From Burkholderiales bacterium (GTDB lineage Bacteria; Pseudomonadota; Gammaproteobacteria; Burkholderiales; SG8-39), in assembly GCA_027457185.1 (NCBI GenBank), contig DAIDTN010000066.1, positions 1 through 13,888 of the forward strand: DNA of 13,888 bases, given 5' to 3'. Numbering within the stretch: the first letter of the stretch is position 1; each line of letters starts with the position of its first letter. Positions 7,473 through 13,888 of the stretch are shown piece after piece. Under the pieces are notes generated by a model. That model was not told the origin of the DNA. It was given only the letters and a program-made list of their open reading frames with translations, and ran no database searches. The position numbers and the translations under genes were made by a program.

Positions 7473-8465
7473 TTACCTGTGAGGCGTGTACCGGACGACC
7501 TGCTGCTCGATCGCGCCGAACAGCGAATTGCCCTCGGCGTCGAACATCTCGATGCGCACGCGGTCGCCGAATTTTAGAAATGGCGTCACGGCCTCGCCAC
7601 CGGCGCTGGCCTCGAGCGCACGTTTTTCCGCGATGCAGGCCGGGCCTGCGCTCTGATCCGCGTTGGACACCGTGCCCGAACCGATGATGGTGCCGGCCGC
7701 GAGCGGCCGCGTCCGGGCTGCGTGCGCGATCAGCCGCGGGAATTCGAAAGTCATGTCGACGCCCGCGGTGGGGCGTCCGAGAATCTCGCCGTTTACCTGC
7801 ACTACCAGCGGCAGATTCAGCTTGCCGCCGTCCCAGGAGGGACCGAGCTCCTCCGGCGGCAGCGCTACGGGAGAAAAGGCGGAGCAGGGTTTGCTCTGGA
7901 AAAATCCGAAACCCTTGGCGAGTTCCGCCGGCGCCAGATTGCGCAGCGACACATCGTTTGCGAGCAGCAGCAGGCGGATGTGCTCGCCCGCCTTCTTCGC
8001 CGGAGTGCCCATGGGCACGTCGCCGCTGATCACCGCAATCTCGGCTTCCACATCGATGCCCCAGTCCTCGGACTCGAGCGCGATATCGTCGCAGGGACCG
8101 AGGAAGGCGTCGGATCCGCCCTGGTACATCAGCGGCTCGCTGCGGAACGATTTGGGCAGGTCCGCGCCGCGCGCTTTGCGCAGGCGTTCGGCGTGGCTGA
8201 GGTAGGCCGAGCCGTCGGCCCACTGGTAAGCGCGCGGCAGGGGCGATGCGCATTGCCTGGCATCGAAGTCGAAGGCGCGGCTGCCGGGAGCGCGGTTGAG
8301 CGCGTCGTAGCGGTCGGTGAGCTGCGGCGAAACGTAGTTCCAGTCATCCAGCGCCGCCTGCAGCGTGGGCGCGATATCGTCCGCCTTGATCGCATGCTTG
8401 AGATCGCGCGACACCACGATCAGCGTGCCGTCGCGGGTACCGTCCTTGAGGGTGGCGAGTTTCAT
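7473..8465 (-). CDS. Fumarylacetoacetate hydrolase (FAH) family protein
   Basis: The FAH fold cleaves carbon-carbon bonds in 2,4-diketo acids or related compounds during aromatic catabolism, using a divalent metal. This 330-residue protein begins MKLATLKDGTRDGTLIVVSR, the usual opening of a betaproteobacterial FAH subgroup. The metal site is recognisable: Glu140 and Glu142 in DVEAEIAVISGD and Asp171 in NDVSLRNLAPAELAKGFGFF. The motif GSGTVSN near the C-terminal third is also conserved. The frame extends upstream to 8690, but that sequence does not look like the family, so the ATG at 8465 is chosen; no good ribosome binding site precedes it. It stops at TAA. True fumarylacetoacetase activity in tyrosine breakdown is possible, but no homogentisate genes are nearby, so the substrate is open. 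Confidence 0.88.
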   Translation of the reverse strand: MKLATLKDGTRDGTLIVVSRDLKHAIKADDIAPTLQAALDDWNYVSPQLTDRYDALNRAPGSRAFDFDARQCASPLPRAYQWADGSAYLSHAERLRKARGADLPKSFRSEPLMYQGGSDAFLGPCDDIALESEDWGIDVEAEIAVISGDVPMGTPAKKAGEHIRLLLLANDVSLRNLAPAELAKGFGFFQSKPCSAFSPVALPPEELGPSWDGGKLNLPLVVQVNGEILGRPTAGVDMTFEFPRLIAHAARTRPLAAGTIIGSGTVSNADQSAGPACIAEKRALEASAGGEAVTPFLKFGDRVRIEMFDAEGNSLFGAIEQQVVRYTPHR

Positions 8466-8535
8466 GTGAGGTTGGTCGTTGTTATGCAGCCGCATTCTAA
8501 CCGTTTGCGCCCGGCCGCGACTCAGGGATTCGCCC

Positions 8536-10680
8536 TCATCCGCGCCGCCACGCATGGAAGCGCGCCACCCATCGAAGCAGCTTCTGCGGCGCATGTGCCT
8601 TCTTCCACACGCCCGCCGCATACTTGTTCGCTTCTGCCATGGTCGGGTAGATATGGATGGTACCGAGGATTTTGTTGAGCCCGATGCCATGGCGCATCGC
8701 CAGGACGTATTCGGCGATCAGGTCGCCCGCATGCTCGCCGACGATGGTGACGCCGAGTATCCTGTCCTTGCCCGGAACGGTGAGCACCTTGACGAAACCG
8801 TGGGCCTCGCCGTCGGCGATGGCGCGGTCGAGGTCGTCGATGCCGTAACGCGTCACCTCATAGGGCATGGCGCGTTCTTTCGCCTCGATCTCGTTCAGGC
8901 CCACGCGCGCCGCTTCGGGTTCGACGAAGGTGGCCCAGGGAATCACCGTATAGTCGGCGCGGAATTTCCTGAACGGATTGAACAATGCATTGACCGCGGC
9001 GTACCAGGCCTGATGCGCGGCGGTATGCGTGAACTGATACGGACCGGCGACGTCGCCGGCGGCGTAGATGTTGGGAAATTTCGTCTGCAGGAATTCGTTG
9101 GTTTCGATGGTGCGGTTTGCCGCGATGCCCAGTTCCTCCAGGCCATAGCCTTGCAGATTGGCCACCCGGCCGACGGCAACCAGCAGCGCGTCGAAGGCAA
9201 TGCGCAGGTCCCGGCCGTCGTGCTCGGCGATGAGGATTTTCTAGCCCGCTTCGATGACGAACTGCTTCGCCTTGTGATCGACCAGGACATCGATGCCTTC
9301 GGCGCAAAAGCGCTGCGTCACCAGTTCGGACACCTCGGGGTCCTCGCGCATCAGGATGCGCGGCGCCATTTCCACCTGCGTGACCCTGGCGCCGAGCCGG
9401 GCAAAGGTCTGGGTGAGCTCGGAGCCGATCGGGCCGCCGCCGAGCACCACCAGCCGCCGCGGCAACTGGCGCAGGTCCCACACGGTGTCGGAGGTGAGGT
9501 AGCCGACTGCGGCGATGCCCGGAATCGGCGGCACGAACGGACGTGCGCCGGCGGCGATGACGATGGCGCGCGTGGTCAGGCGCTGTGTGTCGCCATCGTC
9601 GCGCGTGATGTCCACCTGCCACGGCGACACGATCTTCGCCGTGCCTGCGATCACCTCCACCACGAGTTCGCTGTAGCGCTCGGCGGAATCGTGCGGCTCG
9701 ATCGTTTTGATCACGCGCTGCACCCGCTCCATGACGTCGGCAAAGTCGAACTCCGCCCGCGCTTCGCGAATGCCGAATTCGCGCGAGCGGCGCATGTGCG
9801 ACAGCAGCCTGGCGGAGCGGATCAGCGCTTTGGAGGGCACGCAGCCGGTATTCAGGCAGTCCCCGCCGAGTTTGTGTTGCTCCACCAGTGTCACCTTGGC
9901 TTTGACCGCCGCGGCGATATAGGCGCTGACCAGGCCGGCAGACCCGCCGCCGATCACGATCAGGTTGCGATCAAAGCGAGCCGGCTTGTTCCAGCCGGCG
10001 TAGACTTTATTCATGCGCAAGCGCTCCGTGAGTTTTTTTGCAATCAGGGGAAAGATGCCCAGCAGGGCGAAGGAGCCGACCAGCGCGGGCGAGAGGATGT
10101 CCGATAGCGAAGCGATTCTCGCCAGCTGGGTGCCTGCGTTCACATACACGATCGTGCCGAGCAGCATGCCGGCCTGGCTGACCCAGTAGAACGTCCGGGT
10201 GCGGATGGCGGTGAGCCCCATCAGCAGGTTGATCATGAAAAACGGGAAAACCGGCACCAGGCGCAGCGTGAACAGGTAGAAGCCGCCTTCGCGTTCGATT
10301 CCGGCGTTGATCGCGCGCAGCCGCTCGCCGAAGCGCTGCTGCACCCAGTCGCGCAGAAGGAAACGGGAGGCGAGGAAGGCCAGCGTGGCGCCGGCCGTGG
10401 ATGCGAAGGACACCAGGATCGTGCCCCCGAGCAAACCGAAAATGGCGCCGCCGGCCAGTGTCATCACCGCCGCGCCGGGCAAAGACAGGCCGGTGACCGC
10501 AACGTAGGCGAGAAAGTAGATAAGCCCCGACTTTGCCGGCTGCGCCGCACGCCAGGTTTCGATCGCCGCCTGTTGCTGCTTGAAATACTCGAGGCTGAGA
10601 TAGCGCCCCAGATCCAGGCTGTAATACGCAAGCGCAGCGGCCAGCAGGGCGGCGATCAGGACGATGCGGCGAAGGGTCAT
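8536..10680 (-). CDS. TVP38/TMEM64 membrane domain fused to FAD-dependent disulfide oxidoreductase, interrupted by in-frame TAG
   Basis: A two-part protein of 714 codons plus stop, with a TAG at codon 480. Residues 1 to about 235 form a TVP38/TMEM64 (SNARE-associated, DedA-like) membrane domain, with hydrophobic segments near the start (IVLIAALLAAALAYY), around LSLPGAAVMTLAGGAIFGLL, around RLVPVFPFFMINLLMGL and around LVGSFALLGIFPLIA. The second part is a mercuric/glutathione-reductase-type flavoenzyme: FAD loop GGGSAG at 244-249, redox-active pair Cys275 and Cys280 in GGDCLNTGCVPSK, and NAD(P) loop VLGGGPIGSELTQTFARLG. After the TAG come the FAD motif FPNIYAAGDVAGPYQF and the dimerisation part IYPTMAEANKYAAG. 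The MerA C-terminal cysteine pair is absent, so this is not MerA. I chose ATG 10680, with TGGA upstream, over TTG 10695. Without readthrough the product lacks its C-terminal third. Confidence 0.8.
9241..9243 (-). other. In-frame TAG (amber) codon inside the oxidoreductase gene
   Basis: The minus strand reads FVIEAG, TAG, then KILIAEHDGRDLRIAFDALL without a frame change. The conserved GRVANLQGYGLEELGI follows 25 codons later. In related enzymes this turn often reads GEKIL-like, so glutamate (GAG) is the likely ancestral codon. Confidence 0.85.
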
Positions 10681-10729
10681 ATAAAATCCAGGCAAACGAG
10701 CGGGGTATGATCAGGCTTATGCGCAGAGC

Positions 10730-11947
10730 GTGTCGCAAAACGATGCCATGGACAATATAGCAGAGCCGCGGCCGCGCGCCGCCTGGCCCGATTTTTCGCT
10801 GTACCGGCCGCATCCTGCGGCAGCCAGCCTGCGTGACTGGCTGGGCGAGGCGCACAGGCTGACAGGCGAACTTACGCAGTTTCTCGAGAGCGGAAGCGCC
10901 GCGGTTCCGCTGCTCGAAATCGTCAATCCGCCGCTGTGGGAACTCGGCCATATCGCCTGGTTTCAGGAGTTCTGGCTGCATCGTGGCGGGGATTTCGATG
11001 CGCCCTCGATGCTGCCACAGGCCGACCGCTGGTACGACTCGGCGCGGGTTGCGCACGCTACGCGCTGGTCGCTGGCTCTTCCCGATTGGCAGGCAACGCG
11101 CGCCTACTTCGAGGCGGTGTTCGCGCGCACGCGGGCGCTGCTCGATGGCGAACCGCTCAGCGATGCGCGCGCGTATTTCGCGCAGCTCGCGCTGTTTCAC
11201 CAGGACATGCACAACGAGGCGTTTTGCTACATGTGGCAGACGCTCAGTTACCGGATGCCGGTGGCCTGGGCGGAACCGCCGGCGTCAGTCAGCGGAGATA
11301 TCGAAATTCCCGCGGGCACGATCGCGCTCGGGGCAGGGCCCGGCAGCGGTTTCGTGTTCGACAACGAGAAATGGGCGCACGAAGTCAGCCTGCCTGCCTT
11401 TGCGATCGCGCGGCGCGCCGTGAGCAACGCGGAGTACCGCGGCTTCGTCGAAGACCGCGGCTACGCCCGGCGCGAGTTCTGGAGCGACGCCGGCTGGGCG
11501 CTGCGCGAGCGTCTGGCGCTGACGCATCCGCGCTACTGGAGGCGCGACGCGGATGACTGGTCGGTGCGGCGCTTCGATCGCTGGCTGCCGCTCCCGGCGG
11601 AGGCGCCGGTGATGCACGTGAGCTGGCACGAGGCCGAAGCCTATTGCGCCTGGGCCGGCCGGCGGTTGCCGAGCGAGGCGGAATGGGAGTGTGCCGCCGG
11701 CGCATGCTCCGATCGCTTCGACCGCGGCCGGGTATGGGAATGGACCTCCAGCCGGTTCGGCCCCTATCCGGGATTTTCCGCCGATCCCTACAAGGAATAC
11801 TCGGCGCCCTGGTTCGCCGAAGAGCATAGCGTGCTGCGCGGCGGCAGTTTCGCTACGCCGCCGCGACTGCTGCGCACTACCTGGCGCAATTTCTACCAGC
11901 CCGAGCGCGCCGATATGTTCTGCGGATTTCGCACCTGCGCCGTCTGA
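10730..11947 (+). CDS. senA: EgtB-like hercynine-modifying enzyme, probable selenoneine synthase SenA
   Basis: A non-haem iron sulfoxide/selenoxide synthase-type protein of 405 residues with a DinB-like N-terminal domain and a C-terminal FGE-sulfatase (formylglycine-generating-enzyme-like) domain. The three iron-binding histidines are His74 (WELGHIAWF), His157 and His161 (FHQDMHNE). Their spacings, 83 and 4, equal those I recall for mycobacterial EgtB (His51, 134, 138). The C-terminal domain shows PVMHVSWHEAEAYC from residue 293, RRLPSEAEWE, VWEWTSS (Trp336-Trp338), then LRGGSFATPPRLLRTTWRNF and GFRTC. EgtB joins a thiol donor to hercynine; SenA joins a selenosugar. I favour SenA because the next gene is selD and no egtC, egtD or egtE is visible, but ergothioneine synthesis remains possible. 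The start is GTG 10730 or ATG 10748; neither has a clear ribosome binding site. A TATGAT at 10706-10711 may be its -10. Confidence 0.8.
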   Translation: MSQNDAMDNIAEPRPRAAWPDFSLYRPHPAAASLRDWLGEAHRLTGELTQFLESGSAAVPLLEIVNPPLWELGHIAWFQEFWLHRGGDFDAPSMLPQADRWYDSARVAHATRWSLALPDWQATRAYFEAVFARTRALLDGEPLSDARAYFAQLALFHQDMHNEAFCYMWQTLSYRMPVAWAEPPASVSGDIEIPAGTIALGAGPGSGFVFDNEKWAHEVSLPAFAIARRAVSNAEYRGFVEDRGYARREFWSDAGWALRERLALTHPRYWRRDADDWSVRRFDRWLPLPAEAPVMHVSWHEAEAYCAWAGRRLPSEAEWECAAGACSDRFDRGRVWEWTSSRFGPYPGFSADPYKEYSAPWFAEEHSVLRGGSFATPPRLLRTTWRNFYQPERADMFCGFRTCAV

Positions 11948-11961
11948 AGCCCATCCGCAAG

Positions 11962-13888
11962 CTAGCCCAGCTTGAGCACGATCGGCTCCAGCGCCTCGCC
12001 CTGTGGCAGTACGCGTCCAATAATCGACGCCTGCGCGTACCCCAGCGCGTGCAGCGCCGCGAGGCAGGCCTTGGCGCGCTCCGGCGGGATGCTCGCGAGC
12101 AGGCCGCCCGCGGTCTGCGGGTCGAAGATCAGCGCATAGCGCGGATGGCTGAGCGCGTCCTGCTGGTTGCGCAGCGCGCGGCGCAGCCGCACATTGGCCG
12201 GCTGCAGCTAGCTCAGGATACCGGCGGCGGCGGTCTCCTCGGCACCTTCGAGGACAGGCAGCGCTGAAAGATTCAGTTCAGAGTCCACGCCCGAGGGCCG
12301 CGTCATTTCCACCAGATGCCCGAGCAAACCAAAACCGGTCAGGTCGGTGCAGGCGGTCGCGCCATATTCGCGCAGGCACTGCGCCCCGAGCCGATTCGAC
12401 TGGCACATGGAGACGAGGGCCGCGTCGATCCAGCGGCCGCGCGCCTTGAGCAGCGCATGGGCCGCGAACAGCGTGCCGGTGCCGATGGGTTTGGTCAGGA
12501 TCAGTACGTCGCCGGGCCGCATACCGCTCTTGCGCATCACCGACGTCATATCCTCGTCCACCAGGCCGTTCACGGCAAATCCAAGTGCCAGCTCCCGGCC
12601 CTCTCCGGTATGGCCGCCGACCAGCGCGCAATTCGCGTCGTTGAGCACTTCGATCGCGCCGGACATCATCTGAAACAACAGGTCTTCCTGCTTGGCTTCC
12701 AGTCCGGCGGGCACGGTGACGATCGCCGTGGCGGATTGCGCCTCGGCCCCCATCGCATAAATGTCCCCCAGGGCATGGTTGGCCGCGACCTTGCCGAAAA
12801 TGTAGGGGTCGTCGATAAAGGCGCGGAAGAAATCCACGGTGTGCACCATCGCCTTGCCCGGCGGCACGCGCACCACCGCGGCATCGTCGGGCGCGTGCAG
12901 GCCGATGAGCACGTCGTCGCGATCGACCGGATGCAGCGCACCGAGGGCGCGCGACAGCACCGTGGCGCCGACTTTCGCGCCGCAGCCGCCGCAGCGCATT
13001 GCGACTGCAGAGAGGGCCTGCGCCGCCTCCTCCTCGCCGAGCTGGACCGATGAGGGCGCCGTCGACGCGGTCCCGGCTTCCATCTGCGGAAATTCGCCGA
13101 ACTTGCGCATGAAGCGGCGGTCGATCCAATCCTTCCAGCGCCACACCCAGGCGCCCTGGAAGCCGAGTGCACCGCGCGAGGCCACTGCGTATCGGTCGCC
13201 GGTGCTGATCAGAGCGAGCCAGCGGCGCTGCGGACAGTAGGGTTTGAGCGCCCTTCCCTCGACGGCGCGGCGCAGGTTCTCCGCCAGCGGCGGACCCTGA
13301 CGCACGGCGAAGACGCCCGCCTTCTCGCGCGGATGGTTCACCATGCTGGCGATGTCGCCGGCGGCGAACACCCTGGGGTCAGTCAGCGTCTGCAGGGTGT
13401 CGCTCACCTGAATGAAGCCGTCCGCGTCCAGTGCGAGACCGGTCGCGCGCAGCCAGGGCGCGCCGCCGGCGCGGGTGACCCAGACGATCTCGTCGGCATC
13501 CACGCTGTCGCCGCCCGTCGTCTGCAGACGTGTCGCCGATACCGCGTTGACGTCGGCGCTGCAATGCAGAGCGACACCGCGTTCGGCCAGTACCCGCTAG
13601 AACGCGCGGCGCACGGAAGCGTTGTGGGTAGGCAGGATGACCGGATCGCTGGTGAGCAGGTGGAAGCGAAGCTCGTCCGGATTGCGTCCCGCTGCGTGCA
13701 GTTCCCGGCGCAGGCGGTACTGCATCGCCAACGCCAACTCGACGCCGCCGGCGCCGCCGCCGACCACGGCGATGCGCGTGGCCCCGGCGTGCCGGCGCAC
13801 GCGTTCGAGCAGCAACTGCCAGCGTTGGTTGAATCCGTTGATCGGTTTAACCGGCACGGCGTACTCGGCTGCGCCGGCTACATTGCTC
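11962..13888 (-). CDS. selD: NADH-dehydrogenase-like / selenophosphate synthetase (SelD) fusion, 5' truncated by window edge, two in-frame TAGs
   Basis: The C-terminal domain makes selenophosphate from selenide and ATP; the N-terminal domain resembles type II NADH dehydrogenases. The frame is open to the right edge (first codons AGAAEYAVPVKPINGFNQRW), so the FAD-binding start is missing. Visible parts, in order, are the NAD loop VVGGGAGGVELALAM, a first TAG after NASVRRAF, AAGDIASMVNHPREKAGVFA, and the linker WKDWIDRRFMRKFGEFP. SelD then begins with the active-site loop MRCGGCGAKVG (cysteines encoded at 12991-12993 and 12982-12984). It continues with HTVDFFRAFIDDPYIFGKVA, ALGDIYAMGA, VGGHTGEGRE and TDLTGFGLLGHLVEM, a second TAG after GILS, and the conserved FDPQTAGGLL. 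The gene ends at TAG 11962-11964, the natural family end. It converges on senA with 14 bases between stops. Without readthrough, no complete SelD can be made. Confidence 0.85.
12208..12210 (-). other. In-frame TAG (amber) codon inside the SelD domain
   Basis: The translation runs ETAAAGILS, TAG, LQPANVRLRRALRNQQ in one frame, and the conserved FDPQTAGGLLASIP follows. Family sequences often have serine here (SSLQP-like), so TCG is the probable ancestral codon. Termination would remove 82 residues, including a conserved SelD motif. Confidence 0.85.
13597..13599 (-). other. In-frame TAG (amber) codon inside the NADH-dehydrogenase-like domain
   Basis: The translation runs PTHNASVRRAF, TAG, RVLAERGVALHCSADV in one frame. 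Related proteins read RRAFERVLAERG-like at this helix, so glutamate (GAG) is the likely ancestral codon. No start with a ribosome binding site is seen immediately after it. Confidence 0.85.

Noticed and set aside
5540..7687. 715-codon open frame running over phaZ, the second regulator and the end of FAH
   Set aside because: Its translation is a low-complexity Arg/Ala/Pro/Gly mix, and it crosses three recognised genes in other frames.
8466..8690. 75-residue N-terminal extension of the FAH protein
   Set aside because: The sequence is Arg/Ser-rich, overlaps the end of the upstream oxidoreductase gene, and the family start MKLATLKDG fits the ATG at 8465.
8479..10107. 542-codon open frame antisense to the oxidoreductase gene
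   Set aside because: No family resemblance; it is the complement of conserved flavoenzyme motifs.
6714..11964. Wholesale reassignment of TAG to an amino acid in this genome
   Set aside because: phaZ, the second regulator and selD all end at TAG exactly where their families end, so TAG still acts as a stop here.
9241..13599. TAG as a selenocysteine codon, given the nearby selD
   Set aside because: The three sites are not at redox cysteine positions; the known active-site cysteines in both proteins are ordinary TGC codons. No SECIS-like hairpin was found next to the TAGs by eye.

Overview
The window is high-GC, densely packed bacterial chromosome. Family resemblances suggest a betaproteobacterium (Burkholderiales/Rhodocyclales-like). 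They include an intracellular PHB depolymerase of the Ralstonia PhaZ1 type, a 330-residue FAH-family hydrolase opening MKLATLKDGTRDG, an NADH-dehydrogenase-like/SelD fusion, and a TVP38-domain/disulfide-oxidoreductase fusion. No rRNA, tRNA, CRISPR array, IS element or phage gene was seen. The taxonomic call is from remembered family resemblance, not from a search.

Layout. 2-367 (+) is the 3' end of an MFS transporter. 483-2159 (+) is a FadD-type acyl-CoA ligase, converging on a single-domain response regulator (2182-2610, -). 2611-2942 holds no intact gene; its right part carries the decayed C-terminus of an EamA/DMT-like transporter, whose stop lies inside the 3' end of the next gene. 2943-5330 (-) is a penicillin/acyl-homoserine-lactone acylase family Ntn hydrolase, divergent from phaZ (5487-6716, +). 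phaZ converges on a second response regulator (6767-7363, -). 7473-8465 (-) is an FAH-family hydrolase. 8536-10680 (-) is a TVP38/TMEM64 membrane domain fused to a pyridine-nucleotide-disulfide oxidoreductase. 10730-11947 (+) is an EgtB-like enzyme, best read as selenoneine synthase SenA. 11962 to the right edge (-) is an NDH-like/SelD fusion, cut by the window end.

The left half concerns lipid and storage-polymer metabolism: fatty-acid activation, PHB mobilisation and acyl-amide hydrolysis, with two stand-alone receiver proteins. The right end looks like a selenium locus: SelD would make selenophosphate, and the EgtB-like enzyme would join a selenium donor to hercynine. SenB, the selenosugar-forming partner, and EgtD are not in the window.

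The most unusual signal is in the two genes flanking senA. The oxidoreductase fusion is interrupted by one in-frame TAG (9241-9243) and the NDH-SelD fusion by two (13597-13599 and 12208-12210). The reading frame and conserved family sequence continue on both sides of each. All three lie in the tetranucleotide CTAG, and family context suggests Glu, Glu and Ser at these sites, so each could come from one change, CGAG to CTAG on one strand or the other. TAG also appears to be a genuine stop for phaZ, the second regulator and selD. The choice is therefore between recent nonsense mutation, read error and site-specific amber readthrough; wholesale reassignment of TAG is unlikely.
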